Part shown: positions 17,003 to 25,491 of the stretch, in pieces
Numbering within the stretch: position 1 is the stretch's first letter
Layout: each line of letters begins with the position of its first letter
Assembly (NCBI GenBank): GCA_020636845.1
Contig: JACJXD010000005.1
Span: 62,001-126,000, forward strand
Length of the DNA stretch: 64,000 nucleotides
Origin: Bacteroidales bacterium
GTDB lineage: Bacteria > Bacteroidota > Bacteroidia > Bacteroidales > Tenuifilaceae
Direction of reading: 5' to 3'
Program-made: the position numbers and the translations under genes
The notes under the pieces: generated by a model
Told to the model about the DNA's origin: nothing
The model's input: the letters and a program-made list of their open reading frames with translations, nothing else
Databases searched by the model: none

Positions 17003-17824
17003 GTGCTTTTGGCACTTTTCCTTCTCTTGTCGGAGAAACTTTGGGCGTCTATTCCGGAAAAACCAATTGGAGGAGTTGGCGCCGGAATGGGAAATGTATG
17101 GATTGTGCCAACTTCTTCAAAGTGGGGAGGCTTAGGAAACCAGGCAGCGTTGGCCTACAATAGGGAGTTTTGGGTAGGCTTAAATCACGAAAACCGTTTT
17201 CTCGTTAAAGAGTTAGGGTATAGTACGTTGGGCGTTCAACTTCCAGTTACTCCCGGGACTTTAGGTTTTAGTATTTCGCATTTTGGGTATTCAAGTTTTA
17301 ATACAACACAAGTAGGGTTGTCGTACGGAATGAAGTTGTCCAAAAGTCTGGCAGCCGGCGTGGGCTTGGCATATCACTATTTACAGGTTATGGGCGATTA
17401 TAAAAGTAAGAGCGCTTACACCGTTGAGGGAGGAATAATATATACGCCGGTAGATAAACTAACCGTTGGCGCTTACTTTTTTAATCCTACGGGTTCGTCG
17501 TTTACCGAAACGGAAACGTTACCTCCGTTACTGGGAATTGGTTTGGCGTATGCTCCAACCAATAGTCTTAGTTTAATGGTTCAAGTTGATGACGATACCG
17601 AAACGTCGCCGTCGTTAAGGGTAGGGGTAGAATACTTTGCTGTTAAGCAATTGGCCGTTCGTGTCGGCTATTCAACGGGAAATCTTCAGGGAATGACATT
17701 TGGCTTAGGTTGGAACATAAAGCAACTTAGCGTTGATTTTTCGATGGGTTACCATAGTGTCTTAGGTTTTTCTCCACAATTATCCATTGGCTATTCGCCC
17801 GTACTTAAGCGAAAAGTTAAATGA
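17003..17824 (+). CDS. Outer-membrane beta-barrel protein (PorV/PorQ-like)
   Basis: At least 273 residues. An N-terminal hydrophobic stretch is followed by a beta-rich body with repeated alternating strands ending in aromatic residues, as in the PorV/PorQ-type outer-membrane proteins (G-G-V-G-A-G-M-G-N). No ATG lies in frame before the hydrophobic segment. The GTG at 17003 gives a signal peptide without a basic start, while the frame stays open to ATT 16970 or CTG 16973, which would add a Lys. The true start is uncertain. The stop overlaps the start of the next gene (ATGA). Functional identity is inference. Confidence 0.65.
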   Translation: MLLALFLLLSEKLWASIPEKPIGGVGAGMGNVWIVPTSSKWGGLGNQAALAYNREFWVGLNHENRFLVKELGYSTLGVQLPVTPGTLGFSISHFGYSSFNTTQVGLSYGMKLSKSLAAGVGLAYHYLQVMGDYKSKSAYTVEGGIIYTPVDKLTVGAYFFNPTGSSFTETETLPPLLGIGLAYAPTNSLSLMVQVDDDTETSPSLRVGVEYFAVKQLAVRVGYSTGNLQGMTFGLGWNIKQLSVDFSMGYHSVLGFSPQLSIGYSPVLKRKVK

Positions 17825-19884
17825 TACCTTCGCGCAAAATACTTGCATTGTTATTGGTTGTTACGCTCATTTATTGGAGTCAAAAGAGTTTTTCCCAAAA
17901 TACGGAAAATTATAATCAGGTTATTTCGGAAATTATAGAGGAGTTAAGTTCTCAAACCGATGTAGAAGTGGATTATTCTACTTTTGTTGATGAGTTAAAC
18001 GAGTTGGTTGAAAACCCTATAGATTTGAATACGGCTAATGCCGACGATTTATCACGAATTTTCTTTTTATCAACATTTCAAATTCAAAGCCTGCTAAGTT
18101 ATAGGGATTCAACCGGAAATTTTTTAAGTAAGTATGAGTTGCTGGTTGTTCCGGGCTTCGACATTTCCGATGTGGAAAAGGTTTGGCCGTTTGTTGCCGT
18201 TAGTCAGGCAGGCGACTATTTTACTTTACGAAGCATTGTTTACGGTAGGAGCGAAATTGCTACCCGAATTAAATCGACGTTGGAAACTCCCGAAGGGTAT
18301 AAAAGTTCGTATTCGGGAACGGGAAAATATTTGGGAAGCAAACCGTCGGTTTATGCAAGATATAGTTACAAAAGTTCCGATAAGTTTCAGGTTGGTTTAA
18401 TTGCCGAGAAGGATGCCGGGGAGCCTTTTTTTGACGGAACGTTCAATACTGGTTTCGATTACTTATCGGGTTATGTGTTAATTAATAAGTTGGGGAAGGT
18501 TAAACGGTTGATTGTGGGCGATTACCATGCCGAGTTTGGACAGGGTTTAACGTTTTGGAATAACCTATCGTTTGGTAAATCCTTGGGGGTTGTTAGTGGG
18601 CACAAGCGGGCGAATGGACTGGTAAAGCATTCGTCGGCATACGAAAGCGAATATTTGCGAGGAGTTGGAGGAACCATTGGTATTGGAAAGTTTGATATTA
18701 CCGCGTTTGGTTCGTACCGCAAAATAGATGCAGCAATTTCCGATACGTTGGAAGACGGCGAATTTGCATTTACCTCGTTGCCCGAAACGGGCTATCACCG
18801 TTCGATTTCGGAAATAGATAATCGGAATAACCTTGACGAGTTGGTGGCGGGAACAAACGTAACCTTAAACAGCAGGCGAGTAAAAACTTCGGTTACCTAT
18901 GTACGAAGCAAGGTGTTTGGCGAGAATCAAAAGAGTTTGGCGTTGTACCAACCTTTCCCGCAATCGTACGACAAAAATGTTGTTGGTTTAAGTTCCGATG
19001 CTTACATCAGGAGCAGCAATATTTTTGGCGAAGTTGCCCTTCAACTGAACGATTTAAGAGTTGCCTCACTTGTGGGAGGCTCCTTTAGGTTGAGTAACAC
19101 GGTTCAATTGGGAATAATAGGAAGGTCGTATAATCGCTTTTTTAACTCCCGTTATACCGCCGGGTTTTCGGAAGGAAGCGGAGTTGCTAACGAAAATGGT
19201 ATATATACGGCTATAACCGTTTTACCTGCAAAAGGTTGGAAAATTACCGGTTATGTCGATGTTTTTAGTTTTCCTTGGTTAAAGTATAGGGTGAATTCTC
19301 CTTCAACAGGAAGAGAATTGGCTGCGCAGACGGAATATACGGTAAATGCGAATTTCGACATAACTGTTCGATATAGGTATAAGCAAACATTGCAGAATTA
19401 CTCAGAGAGTGTAAGTCAGATTATTCCTGTGATAGAAGAAGTTAACCACAGATTAAGACTTGAAATGAACTATGCTCCGTTGGAGATATTAAGGTTGAAA
19501 ACGCTGCTGGAAGGTGTTAAATTTGAAACAGATAGCACAAAGAGGGAGTACGGTTCGTTAATTGCTCAGGATTTTTTCGTTAAGTTTCGTAAGATACCCC
19601 TTGAGTTAAGTGCCAGAATCGCTGTTTTCGATACCTATTCATGGGATACTCGGATATACTCTTACGAAAGCGATATGCTTTACTCTTTTACCGTTCCGGC
19701 TTACTATTTACAGGGAACAAGAGTTTACTTGTTGTTGAAGTACAGTCCAACTAAAAGGTTAGATTGCTGGCTGCGCTATGCGCAAACTCGGTATGCAAAT
19801 GTCGATGGAATAGGGCAAGGTGCCGATTATATTCAGGGCAATACACGCAGCGAAATTAAGGCAATGGTTAGGGTTCGTTTTTAG
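17821..19884 (+). CDS. Outer-membrane beta-barrel protein with N-terminal helix-hairpin-helix domain
   Basis: A 687-residue protein with a signal peptide ending at Ser25, so the mature chain starts with Gln26. A ComEA-like helix-hairpin-helix pair lies at about 67-124 (I-D-L-N-T-A-N-A-D-D-L, Y-R-D-S-T-G-N-F, V-P-G-F). The rest is beta-strand rich and ends in an aromatic strand (V-R-V-R-F), as in an outer-membrane barrel. The first hairpin, normally L-P-G-I-G, reads F-L-S-T-F, so direct DNA binding is doubtful. It overlaps the previous gene by 4 bp, so the two are translationally coupled. Function unknown. Confidence 0.75.
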   Translation: MIPSRKILALLLVVTLIYWSQKSFSQNTENYNQVISEIIEELSSQTDVEVDYSTFVDELNELVENPIDLNTANADDLSRIFFLSTFQIQSLLSYRDSTGNFLSKYELLVVPGFDISDVEKVWPFVAVSQAGDYFTLRSIVYGRSEIATRIKSTLETPEGYKSSYSGTGKYLGSKPSVYARYSYKSSDKFQVGLIAEKDAGEPFFDGTFNTGFDYLSGYVLINKLGKVKRLIVGDYHAEFGQGLTFWNNLSFGKSLGVVSGHKRANGLVKHSSAYESEYLRGVGGTIGIGKFDITAFGSYRKIDAAISDTLEDGEFAFTSLPETGYHRSISEIDNRNNLDELVAGTNVTLNSRRVKTSVTYVRSKVFGENQKSLALYQPFPQSYDKNVVGLSSDAYIRSSNIFGEVALQLNDLRVASLVGGSFRLSNTVQLGIIGRSYNRFFNSRYTAGFSEGSGVANENGIYTAITVLPAKGWKITGYVDVFSFPWLKYRVNSPSTGRELAAQTEYTVNANFDITVRYRYKQTLQNYSESVSQIIPVIEEVNHRLRLEMNYAPLEILRLKTLLEGVKFETDSTKREYGSLIAQDFFVKFRKIPLELSARIAVFDTYSWDTRIYSYESDMLYSFTVPAYYLQGTRVYLLLKYSPTKRLDCWLRYAQTRYANVDGIGQGADYIQGNTRSEIKAMVRVRF

Positions 19885-21296
19885 CGGTTATCGGTATGAA
19901 TTTCCTTTTTGCCTTGTAATGCAGATTCGTAGTCGGGTGTTTGAAGTAAAGAGTAAAATCGAGTACTTGGCTTTAGGCGCATAAAAGAGTCCCAGTACGC
20001 TTCCTTGTTCATCGCATCCCAATGTATCGACCCGTATCGGTACTGAAAATTGGTGAACAGTCCGTATGCCAATAAAATTGTAATAAGTGCGTTTCCGAGA
20101 ATTTTGCTCCAACCTTTTTTGTTCATTTCGGTAATAACAACGCAGAATGGCAAGGTAAGTATGGCGTACGATTCAATTAATGGACGGGCTCCCAGTCCGC
20201 CTCCGTACCACCAGCACCACCAGGAAAATATTATATATAGGTTTATAACGAAAAACGGGGTTATTGCCCAAAACCAGCTAAGTTTTCGCTTGATAATCAT
20301 GAGTATTATTCCCGCTAAGGGAAAAAACATCACAGGTGAGTATGTTAACCATCCTTTTCGGTAACTGAAAAGGCCGTCGATAATATGCGGATTTGAAAAG
20401 AAGAAACCTTCCTTGCTGTATGAGTAGTAGAACCAATGCCCTGTGGATGTATGCCAGTATATTAATTGCGGAAGCCAAACCATGAGAAAGAAAACGGCAG
20501 TAAGTAGAATCTGCTTCCATTTCTTGAGGAAAAAAACAATCCTTTTGCCAAAGGCTGCGTTTGAGTCTATTCCCCACAAAATAAAGAAAAGTAAAATTAT
20601 TGCATTCGAAGGTCGTACTAACGATACTAGTCCCAGTAGGAGACCTAAGAATATCCAGTACTTTGTTTTGGGTGAGTTCCAGAATTTTACTGTAAGTTCA
20701 AAAAACAAGGCGAAAAGGAAAAAACTGTAAGTGTGCGACATTGTTGCTTCCAATGTACTGTAATGTGGCATGTTTGTACCGAAGTATGTTGCCAGTAAAA
20801 CCATGCCAACCACATTGATGGAAAACCATTTCGCCAGTAATCGGCGTAGTACAATTAGTGCGATAATCAGGTACAACAGTGCGCTAAACTGAATGGCAAT
20901 TAAGTATGGTAACGAGTAACCGTTGGTGGGGAAATTTCCGGCTAATGCAAACAGGTGACCAATAAGGAAAAAGGGCAAGTATAAAATAGATAATCCCATG
21001 GTCATTTTAACTGTTTCCTTGCCATCGGGGGTTTTTACAGGCCAATATTTATCGGCATAAAATTCCGGATTATCCTTGGCAAATGCGAAATGCCAATCGT
21101 GATGGATTACTATTGCGGGCAAATAGCAGTAATACGAAACCATATCGTCGTGAATAACCCGTCCGCAATTCCATGGTTTTGTGTTGAAGTTGATGAAAAA
21201 AACGAACCCGGCTATTAGCACTATTGCCAATTTACTAAAATCGACATATTTCGGCATCGATTTTATTGCTAACAGGAAGGCAGTTGCTTTTTTCAT
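19881..21296 (-). CDS. GT-C-like polytopic membrane protein
   Basis: A 471-residue integral membrane protein with about ten or more helices. An Asp-Asp pair (50-51) in the first large loop (V-I-H-D-D-M-V-S-Y-Y) resembles the acidic catalytic motif of GT-C fold glycosyltransferases that use polyprenyl-phosphate sugars. The substrate is unknown and the family link is distant. It shares a 4-bp stop overlap (TTAG) with the convergent barrel gene. It starts 18 bp after aspA and belongs to that operon. Confidence 0.65.
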   Translation of the reverse strand: MKKATAFLLAIKSMPKYVDFSKLAIVLIAGFVFFINFNTKPWNCGRVIHDDMVSYYCYLPAIVIHHDWHFAFAKDNPEFYADKYWPVKTPDGKETVKMTMGLSILYLPFFLIGHLFALAGNFPTNGYSLPYLIAIQFSALLYLIIALIVLRRLLAKWFSINVVGMVLLATYFGTNMPHYSTLEATMSHTYSFFLFALFFELTVKFWNSPKTKYWIFLGLLLGLVSLVRPSNAIILLFFILWGIDSNAAFGKRIVFFLKKWKQILLTAVFFLMVWLPQLIYWHTSTGHWFYYSYSKEGFFFSNPHIIDGLFSYRKGWLTYSPVMFFPLAGIILMIIKRKLSWFWAITPFFVINLYIIFSWWCWWYGGGLGARPLIESYAILTLPFCVVITEMNKKGWSKILGNALITILLAYGLFTNFQYRYGSIHWDAMNKEAYWDSFMRLKPSTRFYSLLQTPDYESALQGKKEIHTDNR

Positions 21297-21314
21297 TGTA
21301 AAAATTTACGAATA

Positions 21315-22748
21315 CTAAAACTCTCGAAACGAATATCCCAGTTTTAAAAGATTTTGTGGCTGGGCAATTTCCTTCAATTTTTCATTCTCAACTAACTTAA
21401 CTTTTTGGTTGGCTTCGAAAATGTTTAGGTCATTTTTACGCATTTCCTTTGCCAGAATGGCTGCCTTATTGAATCCTATTAAAGGTAGCAATGCGGTGGT
21501 AATGGATGGATTACAAAGCAGCTGCTTTTCCGACTTTTCGGCATCTATTTCAATACCAACTAACAGGTGCTGTGCTAAGGTTTGGTTTGCCGAAATTAGC
21601 AATTTTAAGGAATCGAGTAATGCGTGTCCTATGGTAGGAATGTAAGCATTCAGGTCGAGAACGCCTTGTCCGGCTAACGAGGATATAAGCATATCGTTTG
21701 CGTAAACTTTGTGGGTAACGCTAACAACAAACTCCGGAATAACTGGATTTACCTTCCCCGGCATAATGGAACTTCCTACCTGACGTTTTGGGATGGAGAC
21801 GGAATTTCCTGCAATATCCGAAGCCAACAGGCGAATGTCCGAGGCCATTTTTTCGAGATTTACAGCATGTGCTTTTAGCGTTGCGTGCACCTCTACAAAA
21901 GCATCGAGGTTGGCGGTGGCGTCGTTGAGGTTTTCGCTACGGGTAAACGGGAAATCCGTAAGCCTTTGCAAGTGTTTTACCACCTCCATTATGAAGAATC
22001 GGGGAGAACCCACGCCGGTTCCGATGGCTCCGCCACCGAGATTTACCACTTTTATTCGTTCGAAGCATTTCGAAACGCGCCACCAATCGCGCGAAAGCGC
22101 TTCGCTGTAAGTGCTGAATAGTTGTCCGTACGACGATGGCACGGCTGCTTGCATTTGTGTGTATCCAATTCGCAACGAGTTACGATGCGATTTTTCGATA
22201 GTTTCTACACCGTTACGGGTGTTGTTTATGGATTCTTCGAGTAAGGTTAACAGGCGAACAGCAGCAACTTTTAATGCCGTAGGAACAACATCGTTAGTGC
22301 TTTGGTAGATGTTGGCGTGTTCTATAGGGTCAATAATGCTGTATGTTCCGGGTTTATGTCCTAACTTTTGCAGCGAAGCATTGGCAATAATTTCGTTCAC
22401 ATTCATGTTGATGCTTGTTCCTGCACCACCTTGAATGGCTGGTACTATAAAATTATCGAAGTAGCTTCCATTATGTATTTCGCCGGCTGCACTTGTAAGA
22501 GCCTTTAGAATGCTATCGGGAATAAAGTTGTGCTTGCTATTGCTTAGTTTAGAGTCGGAGTTAACCGCATTTACCATGTCGGAGTATGTATGGTAACAGG
22601 CTTGCTTAACGAGCCCCATGGCTTGAAACCATTCCAGGTGAAACCGTGTTGTATCGGGGAAATTTTGCTTAGCTCGGGCGGAATGAATGCCGTAAAAGGC
22701 ATCATCGGGAATTTCCATTGAACCAAGGTAGTCGTTTTCAACTCGCAT
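21315..22748 (-). CDS. aspA: Aspartate ammonia-lyase
   Basis: A 477-residue member of the aspartase/fumarase superfamily. It converts aspartate to fumarate and ammonia. The signature G-S-S-I-M-P-G-K-V-N-P (about 323-333), followed by V-I-P-E, points to aspartase rather than fumarase. S-T-N-D-V-V-P-T-A and the earlier G-G-A-G-T-S segments complete the active-site regions. It sits between the glutaminyl cyclase and the GT-C gene in a minus-strand cluster. Confidence 0.9.
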   Translation of the reverse strand: MRVENDYLGSMEIPDDAFYGIHSARAKQNFPDTTRFHLEWFQAMGLVKQACYHTYSDMVNAVNSDSKLSNSKHNFIPDSILKALTSAAGEIHNGSYFDNFIVPAIQGGAGTSINMNVNEIIANASLQKLGHKPGTYSIIDPIEHANIYQSTNDVVPTALKVAAVRLLTLLEESINNTRNGVETIEKSHRNSLRIGYTQMQAAVPSSYGQLFSTYSEALSRDWWRVSKCFERIKVVNLGGGAIGTGVGSPRFFIMEVVKHLQRLTDFPFTRSENLNDATANLDAFVEVHATLKAHAVNLEKMASDIRLLASDIAGNSVSIPKRQVGSSIMPGKVNPVIPEFVVSVTHKVYANDMLISSLAGQGVLDLNAYIPTIGHALLDSLKLLISANQTLAQHLLVGIEIDAEKSEKQLLCNPSITTALLPLIGFNKAAILAKEMRKNDLNIFEANQKVKLVENEKLKEIAQPQNLLKLGYSFREF

Positions 22749-22769
22749 TGATGTTTTGTTTCAGTATTG

Positions 22770-23852
22770 TTATTTGCGCTCAATAAATTTTACTTCGAAA
22801 AGTTTTGGCCAGTATTTCCCGGTAAGGTAAATTTTGCCGTTATCGGGATTGTACGCAATGCCATTCAGCACATCTTCGTTTCCGGTTCTGTCGGCTTGCT
22901 TAAGCAATCCTGCCATGTTTATGTTTCCGACAACTGCTCCGGAAGTAGGGTCGATAATTACAATTTTATCGGTAAGGTAAACGTTGGCGTATATTTTTCC
23001 GTTGATGTACTCCAGTTCGTTTAGCATTTTTACCGGGCCGTTGCTGTCGTAAACTTCAATCCGTTTCACTTCGGAAAAGCCTTGGGGTTCCATAAAGTGA
23101 ATAACATTGGAGCCATCGCTCATAATTAGCAAATTACCATCGGTTGTTAGGCCCCATCCCTGCGTGTTATAGTTAAACGAATGAAGCCTGCTGAAATTTT
23201 CGGCATTGTAAACAAATCCTATTCCGCTAGTCCAGGTAAGTTGGAATATTTCGCCGTTTATCAAGGCAATTCCCTCGCCAAAGTATTCGTCGCTGATATT
23301 TATACTTTGAATAACTTTCCCTGTTTGCAGGTTTACTTTGCGTAAACTCGATGCGCCCGGTTGTCCTGTGCCTTCGTACAGAATGTTGTTGCTTATAAAC
23401 AATCCTTGAGTATATGCCTTGGGGTCGTGAGGGTATTCCTTTATGACTTTGTAGGTAAACGTTTTGGGTGTAATATCCGATTTAACTATTATGTTGATTT
23501 CCGCTGTTTGTCGTTGTCCGTTATACCAAGCCGTTGCTCCGATTTTATTGCTTCCCAGCGGTAAATCGGATGTTTTTGTTTCGGCTTTTAGGTTGCCAAC
23601 TAATCCGCGACTTTTCCCGTTTACTCGAAGAATAATGGAATCCGGCTTAATTGTATCGGTTAGTGCAAATGTAACGTTTACAATTTCGCCTCGAGTAACG
23701 GTAAATCCTCCAATAGGCTTGTCTATTCTAATCATGTATATCGGTTTGGGCGAAGGCGCGCTATCTTTTTTGCTTGGAGAGTTGGTATTGCCGTTGGAGC
23801 ACGATACAAGGAGTAAACTGGCAATAAGCAAATGCTTTATTTCGATGTTCAT
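22770..23852 (-). CDS. Glutaminyl-peptide cyclotransferase, lipoprotein
   Basis: A 360-residue type I (plant-like, beta-propeller) glutaminyl cyclase that turns an N-terminal Gln into pyroglutamate. The lipobox L-V-S-C puts the lipid-anchored Cys at position 18. An N-terminal Ig-like segment precedes the propeller with its family motifs: Y-T-Q-G-L, G-A-S-S-L-R, Y-F-G-E-G-I, Q-G-W-G-L-T-T-D-G, N-E-L-E-Y and L-T-G-K-Y-W-P. It starts 4 bp after the HAD gene. Five other proteins in the window have a predicted Gln +1, so it may act on such exported proteins. Confidence 0.9.
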   Translation of the reverse strand: MNIEIKHLLIASLLLVSCSNGNTNSPSKKDSAPSPKPIYMIRIDKPIGGFTVTRGEIVNVTFALTDTIKPDSIILRVNGKSRGLVGNLKAETKTSDLPLGSNKIGATAWYNGQRQTAEINIIVKSDITPKTFTYKVIKEYPHDPKAYTQGLFISNNILYEGTGQPGASSLRKVNLQTGKVIQSINISDEYFGEGIALINGEIFQLTWTSGIGFVYNAENFSRLHSFNYNTQGWGLTTDGNLLIMSDGSNVIHFMEPQGFSEVKRIEVYDSNGPVKMLNELEYINGKIYANVYLTDKIVIIDPTSGAVVGNINMAGLLKQADRTGNEDVLNGIAYNPDNGKIYLTGKYWPKLFEVKFIERK

Positions 23853-23856
23853 TGAT

Positions 23857-24279
23857 TTATTTTTTAGTTCTAAAAAAACGTTGAATCCGATTTGGTTGCC
23901 TATACTTTTTTAAAAGTTTTTTTTGATTTAGTTCAGTTTTGTCCGATATAAGTGCCTCGATAATTGCGCCCCAGCCCGGGAAACCTCCAAAATTTCTATC
24001 ATCAATAAAAATGTCAACATCTAACTTTCTTGGACTTGTTTGATCGAATTGCTCTTCGGGATAGTTATTGTTTACAGCGTAAAATTCCAATCCGTTTTTA
24101 CGGCAAAATTCAACGGCTTCTTCAAGTAAATTATCAGTTCGTACTGTCCAAAGAATTAAAATGAAGCCTCTTTTTTGAAGTTCGCGAAGAGTTTCGAATG
24201 CAAAAAGCATGGGCTTGCCTATTGCCGGATAGGCATTTTCAACAATTGTTCCGTCAAAGTCAATAGCAATTCGTAGCAT
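23857..24279 (-). CDS. Small HAD-superfamily hydrolase
   Basis: A 140-residue protein from the ATG at 24279 (MLRIAIDF). HAD motif I is D-F-D-G-T (Asp7 and Asp9), W-T-V-R-T supplies the motif II Thr, and I-D-D-R-N is the late acidic motif. It looks like the compact BT0820-type HAD proteins of Bacteroidota. The substrate is unknown. It is the first gene of a likely four-gene operon with the glutaminyl cyclase (4 bp gap), aspA and the GT-C protein. Confidence 0.75.
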   Translation of the reverse strand: MLRIAIDFDGTIVENAYPAIGKPMLFAFETLRELQKRGFILILWTVRTDNLLEEAVEFCRKNGLEFYAVNNNYPEEQFDQTSPRKLDVDIFIDDRNFGGFPGWGAIIEALISDKTELNQKKLLKKYRQPNRIQRFFRTKK

Positions 24280-24423
24280 TGGCAAAATTTTTCACTCAAA
24301 ACTAAGGAAATTTTATAAAACATTAGCAATCCGTAACTTTTAAGAGTAAAATGTTTTACCCCGAAAATTTTTTAGCATTGCGAAATAACCGTAATTTTAC
24401 GCAACTATTAAACATTACTGTTT

Positions 24424-25185
24424 ATGCCAAGCGAAAAAAGAATTGCAAAACATTTTCCTAATGTAATTACGTTGCTAAATTTAGTTTCAGGATGTTTGTC
24501 GATTGTTTCGGCATTCGAGGGTCAACTTGAAGTTGCCGGTCTTTTTATTATTCTTGCCGGAATTTTCGATTTTTTCGACGGGTTCACTGCACGTCTTATT
24601 GGCTCATATACGCAGTTGGGAAAGGAACTCGATTCGCTTTCGGATGTGGTAAGTTTTGGCGTTGCGCCAACATTTATTGTTTATCATCTTATGCGCAATG
24701 CAATGGGGCTAAACCCAAGCGATGGAATTTTTTCGGGATATTGGCTATTGCTTGTGCCTTTTATAATGGCAGCATTTTCGTCGTTAAGGTTGGGATTGTT
24801 TAATATCGATGAGCGGCAAACGTCTTCGTTTATAGGGTTGCCAACACCTGCCAATGCGTTTTTAATTGCCGGATTGGTTTTTGGCTTGGATAGTTCATGG
24901 GCAGGGATTTTCCGTTACATAACCTCATCGCCATGGGTAATGGTAGGAATTGTTTTGGTGGAGTCGTTTTTGTTGGTTTGCGAGTTGCCCATGTTTTCGT
25001 TAAAAATAAAGACACTTGCGTTTAGCAAATCGTACAAGCAGTTTGCGTTGGTTATTGGCGCAATTATACTGCTTATTGTTTTCTCGAAAGCTTCGCTGTC
25101 GTTAATTATTTTATGGTACATACTCCTTTCGGTGGCGTTCTATTTTACCGACAAAATAGCCTCGCCAAAAGGAAAAAGTTTATAG
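24424..25185 (+). CDS. pssA: CDP-diacylglycerol-serine O-phosphatidyltransferase
   Basis: A 253-residue inner-membrane enzyme with about eight helices that makes phosphatidylserine from CDP-diacylglycerol and serine, leading to phosphatidylethanolamine. The CDP-alcohol phosphotransferase motif is complete: D-G-x-x-A-R-x8-G-x3-D-x3-D (in D-F-F-D-G-F-T-A-R to L-D-S-L-S-D). purS follows after 48 bp. Confidence 0.93.
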   Translation: MPSEKRIAKHFPNVITLLNLVSGCLSIVSAFEGQLEVAGLFIILAGIFDFFDGFTARLIGSYTQLGKELDSLSDVVSFGVAPTFIVYHLMRNAMGLNPSDGIFSGYWLLLVPFIMAAFSSLRLGLFNIDERQTSSFIGLPTPANAFLIAGLVFGLDSSWAGIFRYITSSPWVMVGIVLVESFLLVCELPMFSLKIKTLAFSKSYKQFALVIGAIILLIVFSKASLSLIILWYILLSVAFYFTDKIASPKGKSL

Positions 25186-25203
25186 TAGTTCGGTAAAAAC
25201 AGC

Positions 25204-25211
25204 TATTTTTG
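25204..25211 (+). promoter_or_regulatory. Possible -7 box of purS
   Basis: TATTTTTG matches TAnnTTTG 22 nt before the purS ATG. The -33 element is not clear. Confidence 0.35.
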
Positions 25212-25233
25212 CCAAAAATTAAATTCATTTATA

Positions 25234-25491
25234 ATGAAATTTCAAGCTGCAATTAATGTAATGCCTTTAAAAGCATTGCTCGACCCACAAGGTAAAGCTG
25301 TAAACGCAACCCTTAAAGGAATTGGATATCCGGAGGTTTCCAGCGTTCGTATCGGAAAGCATATCAATTTGGAAATTGAGGCTTCGTCGAAAGAGGCTGC
25401 CATGGAAAAGGTAACTGAAATTTCTGCTAAAGTGCTTTCGAATCCTGTAATGGAAGGTTTCGATTTTGTGCTAAACGAAGTAAAGGAGTAA
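25234..25491 (+). CDS. purS: Phosphoribosylformylglycinamidine synthase subunit PurS
   Basis: An 85-residue small subunit of FGAM synthase, which carries ammonia between PurQ and the small PurL in purine synthesis. It has the family layout: V-M-P-L-K-A-L-L-D-P-Q-G-K-A near the start, then K-G-I-G-Y-P-E-V and I-G-K. Its presence implies separate PurL and PurQ elsewhere, not the long fused PurL. The convergent DAHP synthase gene begins its stop codon the next base (25492). Confidence 0.92.
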   Translation: MKFQAAINVMPLKALLDPQGKAVNATLKGIGYPEVSSVRIGKHINLEIEASSKEAAMEKVTEISAKVLSNPVMEGFDFVLNEVKE

